From positions 1,402,766 through 1,466,765 of the forward strand of contig NZ_MAYO01000003.1 of NCBI RefSeq assembly GCF_001691565.1: 64,000 nt of DNA, in the 5' to 3' direction. The stretch comes from Microbacterium oleivorans (GTDB taxonomy: Bacteria > Actinomycetota > Actinomycetes > Actinomycetales > Microbacteriaceae). Every line of letters starts with the position of its first letter. Position 1 is the first letter of the stretch. The translations under genes were made by a program, and so were the position numbers. Positions 8,879-16,678 of the stretch are shown piece after piece. The notes beneath the pieces are model-generated. The model was not told the origin of the DNA. It ran no database searches and saw only the letters and a list, made by a program, of their open reading frames with translations.

Positions 8879-10215
8879 CAGCGGATTTCCTTCTGCTTGG
8901 CCATCGATCGGGCGTTGTAGATGATCAGCGGCAGGACGAACAGGAACAGCACGACGGCCAGCGCGGACGAGTGTCCGAAGCTCTGGAACCGCTGCTGCTG
9001 GTTGACCATCTCGAACCCGAGGACGGTCGTGTCATCGCGACCGCCGGTCATGACGGCGACGATGTCGTAGACCTTCAGCGAGGCGATGGTCACGGTGGTG
9101 AGGACGACGATCAGCGACGACCGGATGCCGGGCACCGTGACGTTGCGGAACCGCTGCCAGGCGTTGGTGCCGTCGAGCTCGGCGGCCTCCATCTGTTCGA
9201 CGGGCACAGCCTTGATCGCGGCCGACAGGATCACCATCGCGAAGCCGGTCTGGGTCCAGATGAAGACGACGAGCAGCATCAACGTGTTGAGGATCGGCTT
9301 GATGGCGAGCCACTGGACGGGGTCGCCGCCGAAAGCCGTGACGATCGCGTTGAGGAGACCGATCTGGTCGCCCTGGCGGGCGTCGTACATGAACTTCCAG
9401 ATGATGCCGGCGCCGACGAACGAGATGGCGACCGGCATGAAGACGAGCACCTTCAGCAGCTTCTCACCGCGTGCGCGGTCGATGAAGACGGCGTACGCGA
9501 GACCGATCGCCACCGAGATAGTCGGGGCGAGCAGTGCCCAGAGGATCGTGTTGACGATCGAGGCGGTACCGGTCGGGTTCGTGAAGACCCAGATGTAGTT
9601 CTCCAGGCCGACGAACTCGTCGCCCGTCTTGTTGAAGAACGACTTGAAGATCGTGGCGATCGCCGGGTAGACGAGCCCGAGGATGAGCATGATGCTCGCG
9701 GGCGCCATGAACAGGACGAGCTGGAACAGGTAGCCGGCGCCCTGCCGGGAGCGGAAGTCCGCGAAGAACAGGAGCGCACCGACGAGCAGGGCGATGGCCA
9801 CGACGTAGACGACAGCGTTGGCGTACGGACGAAGCAGCAGGAAGGCGAGCACCGGGATCACCAGGCAGGCGACGAGCCGCATGACGAAGTAGCCACGGCC
9901 GGGTCGGGGCGCGAACTCGATGAGGACGAGGATGATGCCGACGACGATGCCGAACACCACCAGGATCACGGGGATCTGGATGAGCGGGTTCAGGGCGCCC
10001 AGCCACAGGAAGAAGCTGTTGAGTGAGAAGCCGATGGTGATGCGCGACGACTCTTCGCTGGACGCCGTGAAGGCGAGCAGGAAGGCGACGAGGGCGATGA
10101 GGACGAAGCCCGCGGCGACGACGATCTTCGTGATCGACCGTCCTCTGGGATCTTGAGCGTGGGTGGTGACGGCAGGTTCGGTGTCGACAGGCCTGTCGAC
10201 GGTCGTCTGCGACAT
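8878..10215 (-). CDS. Carbohydrate ABC transporter permease, MalF/AglF type with extended N-terminus
   Basis: A 445-residue permease, clearly longer than the usual 290-320 for this family. The C-terminal 300 residues form a standard MalF-like domain with the EAA loop MEAAELDGTNAWQRFRNV. The extra N-terminal stretch holds about four additional hydrophobic segments (starting IVVAAGFVLIALVAFLLAF), reminiscent of the extended MalF of enterobacteria and some AglF proteins. It is expected to form the heteromeric channel with the downstream MalG-type subunit. A strong hairpin (10268-10298) separates it from the binding-protein gene and probably lowers its expression relative to that protein. Confidence 0.92.
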   Translation of the reverse strand: MSQTTVDRPVDTEPAVTTHAQDPRGRSITKIVVAAGFVLIALVAFLLAFTASSEESSRITIGFSLNSFFLWLGALNPLIQIPVILVVFGIVVGIILVLIEFAPRPGRGYFVMRLVACLVIPVLAFLLLRPYANAVVYVVAIALLVGALLFFADFRSRQGAGYLFQLVLFMAPASIMLILGLVYPAIATIFKSFFNKTGDEFVGLENYIWVFTNPTGTASIVNTILWALLAPTISVAIGLAYAVFIDRARGEKLLKVLVFMPVAISFVGAGIIWKFMYDARQGDQIGLLNAIVTAFGGDPVQWLAIKPILNTLMLLVVFIWTQTGFAMVILSAAIKAVPVEQMEAAELDGTNAWQRFRNVTVPGIRSSLIVVLTTVTIASLKVYDIVAVMTGGRDDTTVLGFEMVNQQQRFQSFGHSSALAVVLFLFVLPLIIYNARSMAKQKEIR

Positions 10216-10267
10216 GCGGGTTCCCTTCTAGGTACGGCGGCGTACCCGTGCGGTACGGACGGGAGAA

Positions 10268-10298
10268 GCGGGGCCGGGCTTTCGCAGCCCGACCCCGC
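10268..10298 (-). terminator. Intra-operon hairpin between binding protein and permeases
   Basis: A 13-bp stem (GCGGGG.CGGGCT paired with AGCCCG.CCCCGC, one internal mismatch) with a 5-nt loop lies just past the binding-protein stop. No U-tract follows, so a partial terminator or 3'-stabilising hairpin is likely. This arrangement commonly raises binding-protein over permease expression. Confidence 0.6.
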
Positions 10299-10325
10299 TC
10301 GGCTCAGCCGATCGTCAGGCGACGA

Positions 10326-11651
10326 TCAGTTCTCGTAACCGGCCTGGATGTCGGAGAGCACCGTGTCGGTGTCCTTGCCGTCGATCCAGTCGACCATGCC
10401 CTTCCAGAAGGAGCCCTGGCCCACCGTGGCGGGCATCAGGTCGGAGGCGTCGAAGCGGAGGACCGTGGAGTCGTCCTGCAGCGTCGTCATCGCTTCCTTC
10501 AGGAACTCGCTCGAGGCGAGGCTGGGGTCGGCCTTCTTGTTGGCGGAGATGACGCCGCCGAGCTTGACGCGGGCGTCAGCGAACTCGGGCGATGCCATGA
10601 ACTCCAGGACCTTCTGCGTCGACTCGTCGTCCGAGAAGCCTGCGACGAACTCGCCGCCGCCCTCGATCTGGAGCTCGCCCTCGGTGTAGCCGGGCATGAT
10701 GAACGCGTAGACGTCGCCGTCGGGCGCGACCTCGGGGGTGTTGCCGTCCTTGGTCTTCACGTCGAGGAAGTTCGCCGACAGGAACGACGCCTGGTGGGTG
10801 AGGGCGCAGTCGCCGCTCGCCACGGCCGCCGCGACATCGCCGAAGGCGGTCGAGTTGATGCTCTTCACGTCGCCGTAGCCGGCGTTGACGTAGTCGGGGT
10901 TCAGGAGGATGTCGCCGACAGCGTCGAAGGCCTTCTTGATCTGCGGGTCGGTGAACTTCACGTCGCCGGCGACCCACTGGTCGTACACGTCAGCGCCGGA
11001 CTGGCGCAGGACCAGGTCCTCGACCCAGTCGGTGCCCGGCCAGCCGGATGCCGCCTCGGACGAGAAGCCGGCGCACCACGCGGGCTTGCCGGTGGTCTCG
11101 ACGATCTTGTCGGTGAGCGCGATCATGTCGTCCCACGTCTTCGGCGCCTCGACGCCCCACTCCGCGAACTGCTTCGGCGAGTACCAGACGTACCCCTTCA
11201 GGTTCGCGAGCATCGGGGCCGCGTAGAAGGTGTCGTCGAAGGTGCCGTACTTCTTCCAGTCGGGCGACCAGTTCGCGTCCACGGCCTTCTCGACCGCCTC
11301 GGGGGCCTTCAGCACCTTGCCGGTGTCGACCAGGGTCTTCAACAGACCCGGCTGCGGGACGACCGCGATGTCGGGGGCGTCGCCACCGGTCACCTTGGTG
11401 ACGATGTTGCCCTCGAACGACTTGTCGCCGACGTACTCGACGGTGATGCCGGTGTCCTCGGTGAACTTGTCGAAGGACTTGTTCAGGGCGTCTGCCTCGC
11501 CGCCCGTGATGCCGCCGGAGATGCGGACGGTCTTCTTGGCCTCTCCGTCGCCGTTTCCGCTGCCGCCCTCTGCGCACCCTGCCAGCATCAGTGCGGCCGC
11601 ACCCAGAAGCGCAACGGGGGCAAGAAGACGGTGTCGCTGTGACAATGCCAT
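10326..11651 (-). CDS. ABC transporter sugar-binding lipoprotein, alpha-glucoside (AglE-like) type
   Basis: A 441-residue extracellular solute-binding protein. The signal peptide ends in a lipobox LMLAGC near residue 26, so it is a membrane-anchored lipoprotein. The mature part begins with a short Gly/Asp/Glu linker, then VRISGGITGGEADALNKSF, typical of family-1 solute-binding proteins. It delivers a carbohydrate to the two permeases encoded downstream. I chose the ATG at 11651 (MALSQRHR) over the upstream 11675 because GGAGAA lies just before it. A promoter (TTGTGC, 18 nt, TAGGTT; 11727-11756) with a LacI-type operator at the start site precedes it. Confidence 0.92.
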   Translation of the reverse strand: MALSQRHRLLAPVALLGAAALMLAGCAEGGSGNGDGEAKKTVRISGGITGGEADALNKSFDKFTEDTGITVEYVGDKSFEGNIVTKVTGGDAPDIAVVPQPGLLKTLVDTGKVLKAPEAVEKAVDANWSPDWKKYGTFDDTFYAAPMLANLKGYVWYSPKQFAEWGVEAPKTWDDMIALTDKIVETTGKPAWCAGFSSEAASGWPGTDWVEDLVLRQSGADVYDQWVAGDVKFTDPQIKKAFDAVGDILLNPDYVNAGYGDVKSINSTAFGDVAAAVASGDCALTHQASFLSANFLDVKTKDGNTPEVAPDGDVYAFIMPGYTEGELQIEGGGEFVAGFSDDESTQKVLEFMASPEFADARVKLGGVISANKKADPSLASSEFLKEAMTTLQDDSTVLRFDASDLMPATVGQGSFWKGMVDWIDGKDTDTVLSDIQAGYEN

Positions 11652-11709
11652 GTACTTCTCCTCTTTCGGGATCATCGTCCGCCCAGAGGAGCCTTGGCCG
11701 CATCCTTGG

Positions 11710-11756
11710 GGAACCGATTCCAGGACAACCTACTGGCGCGACGGGCCCTCGCACAA
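11710..11756 (-). promoter_or_regulatory. Promoter and LacI-type operator O1 for the sugar importer
   Basis: Read leftward: -35 TTGTGC (11751-11756), 18-nt spacer, -10 TAGGTT (11727-11732), then GGAATCGGTTCC (11710-11721) at the expected transcription start. That 12-mer differs at one position from the perfect palindrome at 11834-11845. Binding here would block transcription of the importer. Confidence 0.65.
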
Positions 11757-11833
11757 CAGCGAAATATCAAGGTTCTGCAACCATTGTCCCGTCGGCTATG
11801 ATCCGCATGGGAGCGGTACCACAAAAACGCGAT

Positions 11834-11845
11834 GGAACCGGTTCC
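11834..11845. promoter_or_regulatory. LacI-type operator O2 (GGAACCGGTTCC)
   Basis: A perfect 12-bp palindrome with the central CpG characteristic of LacI-family sites. It overlaps the -35 zone of a likely lacI promoter (-10 TACGCT at 11866-11871). Its centre is 124 bp from O1, so one regulator could bind both sites and repress both genes, possibly by looping. Confidence 0.7.
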
Positions 11846-11918
11846 CCTCTCAGCATCCCACCGGCTACGCTGGGTGCGCTTTCTGCAGTGACGTCGAGGA
11901 CCTGGTCGAGGAGGACCG

Positions 11919-12974
11919 ATGAGCACCATCGCCGACGTTGCGCGCGAGGCCGGCGTCTCCAAGGCGACCGCGAGCCGAGCACTGAGCGGCAGCCCGCAGG
12001 TGTCCGCCGCCACCCGGCAGCGCGTTCTCGATGTCGCGCTCGAGCTCGGCTACGCGCCGTCGACCAGCGCCGTCAGCCTCGCGACCGGCCGCACCCGGAA
12101 CATCGGAGTGATCCTCCCCCACGTCGACCGGTGGTTCTTCGCCGAGGTCCTCGAAGGCATTCAAGAGTCGCTCCTCGAGCGCGGATTCGATCTCACCCTC
12201 TACGACGCGACGCCGGGCAGCATCGGCCGGGAGCGGGTCTTCACCGAGCTCCTCGCCCGAAAGCGGTTCGACGGCCTGATCGCGGTCGGCCTCGAACCTG
12301 CCGTCAACGAGCTGCAATCCCTGCTGTCGCTCGGTCGGCCGGTCGTGAGCGTGATCGGCACCGAAGAAAGCACGAGCCTCGTCGCGCTCGACGACAGCCA
12401 CGCAGCCGGGCTGGCCACGTCCCACCTCGTCGCCCTCGGGCACCGTCGCATCGCCTTCCTCGGCGGCACGTCTTCGACGCACTGGCCCCACGTCGAGTCG
12501 GCCCGGTACGAAGGGTATGAGCGCGTGATGCGGGAGTCCGGTCTCGACGCGTACGTCTCGAGGACTCCTGCCGAGTTGTCGATGCCCGCGGGCTACGAAG
12601 CCGCCGTCGACCTGCTGAGCGACTCGTCGCAGCGCCCGACGGCTGTGGTGGGAGCATGCGACGAAGTGGCGATCGGGGCCATCATCGCCGCCCGGCGTCT
12701 CGGCCTGCTCGTCCCGTCGGAACTCAGCGTCATCGGCATCGACGATCACGTGAACGCGGAGATGTTCGCACTCACCACGTTGCGGCAGGTCCCGCGCGAG
12801 CAGGGCGCGACGGCCGTGGAACTGCTCATGCGCCATCTCGACGATCCGACGCTCGAGCCGATCGCGATCTCCATCCGGCCCCGGCTCGTCGTGCGCAACT
12901 CGACCGCCGCGCCGTCGGGAGCGACCCCCGCGGCGGTGCGCGACTCAGGGCTCTCCCGCGTCACGAACGCCTGA
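11919..12974 (+). CDS. LacI-family transcriptional repressor of the adjacent sugar importer
   Basis: A 351-residue regulator. The N-terminal helix-turn-helix reads STIADVAREAGVSKATASRALSG, with the hinge helix around residues 50-60. A periplasmic-binding-protein-like effector domain follows (NIGVILPHVDRWFFAEVLEGIQ). The family normally binds a sugar inducer in this domain and releases its operator. It is divergent from the importer operon, and two near-identical palindromes (11710-11721 and 11834-11845) lie between them, so autoregulation and importer control are likely. GAGGAGG lies 5-8 nt before the ATG. It ends in a shared palindromic terminator facing rplL. Confidence 0.92.
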   Translation: MSTIADVAREAGVSKATASRALSGSPQVSAATRQRVLDVALELGYAPSTSAVSLATGRTRNIGVILPHVDRWFFAEVLEGIQESLLERGFDLTLYDATPGSIGRERVFTELLARKRFDGLIAVGLEPAVNELQSLLSLGRPVVSVIGTEESTSLVALDDSHAAGLATSHLVALGHRRIAFLGGTSSTHWPHVESARYEGYERVMRESGLDAYVSRTPAELSMPAGYEAAVDLLSDSSQRPTAVVGACDEVAIGAIIAARRLGLLVPSELSVIGIDDHVNAEMFALTTLRQVPREQGATAVELLMRHLDDPTLEPIAISIRPRLVVRNSTAAPSGATPAAVRDSGLSRVTNA

Positions 12975-13004
12975 GCGCGGTTCGCACCCGCCGTCGTCAA
13001 CGCC

Positions 13005-13040
13005 GGAAGGCTCCGGATGCCGCGGCATCCGGAGCCTTCC
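13005..13040. terminator. Bidirectional terminator, perfect 36-bp palindrome
   Basis: Perfect 18-bp arms between the convergent lacI and rplL genes. The stem centre contains GGATGCC directly facing GGCATCC. It would end both transcripts. Confidence 0.82.
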
Positions 13041-13056
13041 AGTGAAGGGATTCGCC

Positions 13057-13437
13057 TTACTTGACGGAAACCGTCGCGCCGGCGGCCTCGAGGGCCTCCT
13101 TGGCCTTGTCGGCAGCTTCCTTGTTCGCGCCCTCGAGCACGGCCTTGGGAGCACCGTCGACGACGGCCTTGGCCTCGCCGAGGCCGAGCGAGGTGAGCTC
13201 GCGGACGACCTTGATGACCTGGATCTTCTTGTCGCCGGCAGCCTCGAGGATGACGTCGAAGGAGTCCTTCTCCTCAACCTCTTCAGCAGCAGCGCCACCG
13301 CCGGCACCGGCAACGGCGACGGGGGCAGCAGCGGTGACGTCGAACTTCTCCTCGAACGCCTTCACGAACTCGCTGAGCTCGACGAGGGTGAGGCCGGCGA
13401 ACTGCTCGAGCAGCTCCTCGGTGGAAAGCTTCGCCAT
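13057..13437 (-). CDS. rplL: 50S ribosomal protein L7/L12
   Basis: A 126-residue protein with the full L7/L12 layout: N-terminal L10-binding dimerisation helices ([20 protein letters not shown]), an Ala/Gly-rich hinge (about residues 35-52), and the C-terminal factor-binding domain ([20 protein letters not shown], then [17 protein letters not shown]). It forms the ribosomal stalk that recruits translation GTPases. It follows rplJ by 50 bp and is cotranscribed with it; expression should be set by the L10 leader upstream of rplJ. AGGAG precedes the ATG. A palindromic terminator follows. Confidence 0.98.
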   Translation of the reverse strand: MAKLSTEELLEQFAGLTLVELSEFVKAFEEKFDVTAAAPVAVAGAGGGAAAEEVEEKDSFDVILEAAGDKKIQVIKVVRELTSLGLGEAKAVVDGAPKAVLEGANKEAADKAKEALEAAGATVSVK

Positions 13438-13487
13438 GATGTATCTCCTAGATAGATGGGGTTTGTGTAAAAGAGCTCGCTCGTCGC

Positions 13488-13976
13488 TTACGCGGCGTCA
13501 GCGGTCTCCAGCTTTTCGCGAAGCGCGTCGATGGTGGCGGCAGCCTTGCCCATCGTCGCCTTCATCATGCCCGCAGCCTTCGCCAGCAGAACCTCACGGC
13601 TCTCGAGCGAGGCGTACTTGTTGACCTCGTCGGCAGTGAGGGCGTTGCCCTCGAAGATGCCGCCCTTGATCACCAGAAGCGGGTTGGCCTTGGCGAAGTC
13701 ACGCAGAGCCTTGGCAGTGGCGACGAAGTCACCGTGCACGAAAGCGACGGCCGAGGGACCCTTGAGGTCCTCGTCCAGAGCCGTGATCCCCGCGCTGTTC
13801 GCGGCGATCTTGGTCAGCGTGTTCTTCACCACGGCGTACTGCGCGTCCTGACGGATGTTGTTGCGCAGCTCCTTGAGCTGGGCAACCGTCAGACCGCGGT
13901 ACTCGGTCAGCAAGACGGCGTTCGAGTTCTCGAAGTTCTTCGTGAGCTCGGCGACCGATGCATCCTTCTGCGCCAT
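13488..13976 (-). CDS. rplJ: 50S ribosomal protein L10
   Basis: A 162-residue stalk base protein. The N-terminus ([19 protein letters not shown]) and the 23S-binding stretch [19 protein letters not shown] are standard, and the C-terminal helix that carries L7/L12 dimers is Ala/Lys/Glu-rich. I chose ATG 13976 because AGGAGTGACC precedes it and the residues beyond in the longer frame are untranslated leader. It is preceded by about 200 nt of structured leader, consistent with autogenous control by L10(L12). In most bacteria rplKA lies directly upstream; here rplKA is about 17 kb away at 31.1-32.3 kb. Confidence 0.98.
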   Translation of the reverse strand: MAQKDASVAELTKNFENSNAVLLTEYRGLTVAQLKELRNNIRQDAQYAVVKNTLTKIAANSAGITALDEDLKGPSAVAFVHGDFVATAKALRDFAKANPLLVIKGGIFEGNALTADEVNKYASLESREVLLAKAAGMMKATMGKAAATIDALREKLETADAA

Positions 13977-14047
13977 GGTCACTCCTTGATGTGTACGAGA
14001 CGTCCCGCGGCAGCGGAACATCGACCTCGACGGTCGGGCTGCATGAG

Positions 14048-14186
14048 AAAAGCTCCGGCGCAAGCGCACGGAGCTTTGAGCCCGGTTTCCCGGAAGTCTG
14101 TCGTACACCTGCGCGGGCCCCTGCGATGCAGAGCTTCGATCGATGTGCGCGGGCGCACGCCGATGACCGACGGTCTTTGGCTTGTC
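14048..14186 (-). ncRNA. L10-type ribosomal protein leader (autoregulatory mRNA leader)
   Basis: The untranslated leader of rplJ, read leftward, contains GCCAAAGACCGTCGGTC shortly after the predicted start and GCGCAGGTG further on, in the order seen in actinobacterial L10 leaders. Near its 3' end a strong hairpin (arms at 14048-14057 and 14069-14077, with a self-complementary GCGC-AA-GCGC inner loop) is followed by TTTT in the RNA sense. That hairpin could act as attenuator or terminator. The assignment rests on motif memory; a covariance-model search would confirm it. Confidence 0.7.
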
Positions 14187-14188
14187 CC

Positions 14189-14219
14189 CAGTGTACGTGC
14201 CGCAGACGCACCCGCCAAA
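14189..14219 (-). promoter_or_regulatory. Promoter of rplJL
   Basis: Read leftward: TTTGGC/TTGGCG as -35 (14213-14219), a 17-18 nt spacer, and -10 TACACT (14190-14195). This places transcription start near 14183, at the beginning of the L10-type leader. Confidence 0.6.
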
Positions 14220-14257
14220 TCCCGGCATCCGTCGCGGCGACCCGGGCTTGCGGGGTT

Positions 14258-14340
14258 GTCCACATCATGTGCTCGCGACGAGAGCACATGATGTGCACGG
14301 TTCACGAGATGTGTCATCGTCCGGAGGACATGATGTGGAC
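14258..14340. repeat. Palindromic repeat cluster, left of DUF559 gene
   Basis: An inverted pair with 17-nt arms (14258-14274 and 14282-14298; one mismatch; 7-nt loop) built on ACATCATGT/ACATGATGT. A third copy follows at 14327-14340 (GACATGATGTGGAC), within a 30-nt unit beginning GTGTC at 14311. The same 14-mer flanks the other side of the DUF559 gene at 15479-15561. The stretch 13977-14398 holds only the rplJ leader and promoter, this cluster and a tandem repeat; I see no gene in it. Confidence 0.75.
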
Positions 14341-14403
14341 GACGGGCGGGCGGCGGCCGGCGCGGTCATGGACGACGGGCGGGCGGCGGCCGGCGCGGTC
14401 AGG
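14338..14403. repeat. 33-bp tandem duplication
   Basis: Two consecutive 33-bp units, 14338-14370 and 14371-14403, identical except at one of the last bases (ATG versus AGG). The second copy contains the stop codon of the DUF559 gene (14399-14401), so the duplication lies across the gene's 3' end. It is recent, given near-identity. Confidence 0.85.
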
Positions 14404-15382
14404 GGCGGGGTGAGACGTGGAATGCGGCCATCCGCGCCGCGAGCACCTGCGGAGAGTCGAGGTCCGCCCACCCGATGCGCACGAGTCGCTTCTGCGTCAC
14501 GCCTCGGATCCAATCCTCGCGCTGCTTCTCCCGAAGCAGGATGTCGTCCAGGTGTCGACCGGCACGGAGCGCATCGTCGCGGTATTTGACCGCGCCATCG
14601 AACTCGACGAGGACGGCCTCGTCCTCGAGCTCGATGTCGACGCGGTAGTCCGAGCCGGCGGGCCCGCCTACCGGGACCTGCAGGCGGAATCGCGCGAACC
14701 CGATCTCAGCCAGCATCCAGCGCGCGATGCTCTCCCCCGTGCTCTCGGCGAGACCGTTCGCGAAGGCGATGACCGCCTCGGCACGTGCCGCTCCTCGAGA
14801 ACCGCGCTTCCGCCGGCCGATGTCGAGCACGCTCTGACGCCAGCGCTCGCCCACCTCGGGATCGCCGCCGGAGTCGGACGCCACGATGCGCAATGCCGCG
14901 TCCGCAGCAGCGACACCGCTGGACGGCGGTAGCACTCGACTCAGATCCCAGACCGTGCGAGCCAACGTCGTGCACGGCACACCGAACCGGTCCGTCATCT
15001 CGGACGGGTCGAGCCGGTCCGCGTGTCGGCGTAGCGCCGGACGACTGGTCATCCGATCATCCGCCGGCATGCTCACGTGAACCGCATCGGGCACGTGCCG
15101 CGCGAGCGGCAGCCCCCACAACACCGCGGCGGATTGATACGAGAACACGCCCGTCCCGTCTTTACGTTCGCCATCAGCGGCCGCGACCTCGACGAGGTGG
15201 CGCGCTTCGGGCCACAGATCATCGAACCGCTCGGCGAGGACGTACCGATTGCGTTGGATCCTCCGCATCCGACCGTCCTTCACGGCGTCCGTGATGTCGC
15301 GCGACCGCCACCCGGCGCGTTCCAGAGTCGCGCGATCCAGAACCGACCGGCGCGCTTCGGCGAACGAGATGTGACGTGGCAT
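14399..15382 (-). CDS. AbiEi-type winged-helix/DUF559 (Vsr-like fold) protein
   Basis: A 327-residue protein of a family abundant in Actinobacteria. The N-terminus (about 5-60; ERAGWRSRDITDAVKDGRMRRI) resembles the AbiEi antitoxin winged helix, ending in RNRYVL. The C-terminal third (about 240-320) is DUF559, related to the Vsr/PD-(D/E)XK nuclease fold: YRVDIELEDEAVLVEFDG, then EKQREDWI. Acidic and Lys/Gln residues are in nuclease-like positions, but activity is unproven. No AbiEii toxin is next to it, so a type IV toxin-antitoxin pair is not supported. The ATG at 15382 (MPRHISFAEA) is preferred over the long upstream extension. Palindromic repeats flank it on both sides. Confidence 0.85.
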   Translation of the reverse strand: MPRHISFAEARRSVLDRATLERAGWRSRDITDAVKDGRMRRIQRNRYVLAERFDDLWPEARHLVEVAAADGERKDGTGVFSYQSAAVLWGLPLARHVPDAVHVSMPADDRMTSRPALRRHADRLDPSEMTDRFGVPCTTLARTVWDLSRVLPPSSGVAAADAALRIVASDSGGDPEVGERWRQSVLDIGRRKRGSRGAARAEAVIAFANGLAESTGESIARWMLAEIGFARFRLQVPVGGPAGSDYRVDIELEDEAVLVEFDGAVKYRDDALRAGRHLDDILLREKQREDWIRGVTQKRLVRIGWADLDSPQVLAARMAAFHVSPRP

Positions 15383-15478
15383 GCGGCGAGCCTCCACAGG
15401 CCGGCTCGGCCGGAGGGGGATCGCGCGCCGAATCGGGGAGGGGGCCGAGTTCCGGGGTGCAGTGGAGGAAGGGGCGAG

Positions 15479-15561
15479 GTCCACATCATGTCGACCGTTC
15501 GAGGACACACGTTCCGCGCCGTTGACGACCTGTGGTGTCGATCGGAGGACATGATGTGGAC
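15479..15561. repeat. REPIN-like inverted pair, right of DUF559 gene
   Basis: GTCCACATCATGTC (15479-15492) and its exact reverse complement GACATGATGTGGAC (15548-15561) bracket 55 nt. Each arm belongs to a 27-30 nt unit running from GTGTC through a CG-rich bridge to the 14-mer (15479-15508 inverted; 15535-15561 direct). Two units in inverted orientation with a short spacer are how REPIN elements are built. The rest of 15383-15639 shows no gene. Confidence 0.75.
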
Positions 15562-15639
15562 GGCAGAGCGGATGCCGGGGCCCGCCGCGCGCCCCGACAC
15601 CCGACGCGTGCCGCGCTCCCGCGCAGGCGAGCGCCCGGG

Positions 15640-16644
15640 TCAGTGCGAGGAGAAGGCGGCGTCGAAGGCGGCGGCGGACGGCTCGTACGTCGAGAGGCGG
15701 CGGACGAAGGCGAGCGCCTCGGGGGCACCGACGAGGCGGTCCATACCGGCGTCCTCCCATTCGACCGAGAGGGGACCGGTGTAGCCGATCGCATTCAGCA
15801 TGCGGAATGCGTCCTCCCACGGCACGTCGCCGTGCCCGGTGGAGATGAAGTCCCAGCCGCGCCGGGGATCTGCCCAGGCGAGATGCGACGACAACCGGCC
15901 GTTGCGCCCGTTGCCGAGGCGCTGCTTCGTGTCCTTGCAGTGGACGTGGATGATGCGGTCGCGGAAGTCCCAGAGGAACGACACCGGATCGAGGTCCTGC
16001 CACACCATGTGACTCGGGTCCCAGTTCAGACCGAACGCCTCGCGATGACCGATGGCATCGAGGGCGCGATGGGTGGTCCAGTAGTCGTACGCGATCTCAG
16101 ACGGGTGCACCTCGTGGGCGAACCGCACACCGACCTCGTCGAACACGTCGAGGATCGGATTCCAGCGGGCGGCGAAGTCCTCGTAGCCGGCGTCGACCAT
16201 GTCCTGGGATGCCGGCGGGAACATCGCGAGGTACTTCCAGATCGAGGACCCCGTGAAGCCGGTGACGATCTTCACACCGAGCTTCGCGGCCATCCGAGCC
16301 GTGTCCTTCATCCCCTCCGCGGCGCGGCGGCGCACTCCCTCGGCGTCGCCGTCTCCCCAGACGCGGTCGGAGAGGATGTCGCGGTGCCGCTGATCGATCG
16401 GGTCGTCGCACACCGCCTGGCCCCCGAGGTGGTTGGCGATGGCGTGCACCTGCAGCCCGTTGCGCTCCAGGATCTCCTTCCGGCTGCGGACGTAAGCGGC
16501 GTCGTCCCACCGGGACACGTCGAGATGATCACCCCAGGAGGCGATCTCGAGCCCGTCGTAGCCCCACTCCCCCGCGAGGCGCGCGACCTCCTCGAAGGGC
16601 AGGTCGGCCCACTGGCCGGTGAACAGGGTGATCGGTCGCGCCAT
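15640..16644 (-). CDS. Sugar phosphate isomerase/epimerase (xylose-isomerase-like TIM barrel)
   Basis: A 334-residue enzyme. The AP-endonuclease-2/xylose-isomerase-like barrel is evident from LFTGQWADLPFEEVARLAGEWGYDGLEIA, the metal-site region FGLNWDPSHMVWQ, IIHVHCKDTK, and LSVEWEDAGMD near the end. His, Asp and Glu residues at strand ends are the expected metal ligands. Family members interconvert sugars or act in inositol catabolism; the substrate is not resolved. It is the last gene of a leftward set with the sugar-binding protein and a Gfo/Idh dehydrogenase, so all three likely process the imported sugar. The ATG at 16644 follows AGGAAT; the longer upstream frame is rejected. Confidence 0.9.
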   Translation of the reverse strand: MARPITLFTGQWADLPFEEVARLAGEWGYDGLEIASWGDHLDVSRWDDAAYVRSRKEILERNGLQVHAIANHLGGQAVCDDPIDQRHRDILSDRVWGDGDAEGVRRRAAEGMKDTARMAAKLGVKIVTGFTGSSIWKYLAMFPPASQDMVDAGYEDFAARWNPILDVFDEVGVRFAHEVHPSEIAYDYWTTHRALDAIGHREAFGLNWDPSHMVWQDLDPVSFLWDFRDRIIHVHCKDTKQRLGNGRNGRLSSHLAWADPRRGWDFISTGHGDVPWEDAFRMLNAIGYTGPLSVEWEDAGMDRLVGAPEALAFVRRLSTYEPSAAAFDAAFSSH

Positions 16645-16678
16645 TGCGATTCCTTTCTCGGATGCGGGGGTCCCGCGG

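Noticed and set aside
14258..14403. CRISPR-like array near the DUF559 gene
   Set aside because: Repeats are palindromic and irregularly spaced, the 33-bp units are directly adjacent without spacers, and no cas gene is present.
14399..15382. Type IV toxin-antitoxin system
   Set aside because: Only the AbiEi-like helix is found; no AbiEii nucleotidyltransferase toxin gene lies next to it.
14258..15561. Insertion sequence with terminal inverted repeats
   Set aside because: The encoded protein is not a transposase, no target-site duplication is visible, and each side has its own inverted pair, not single terminal repeats.
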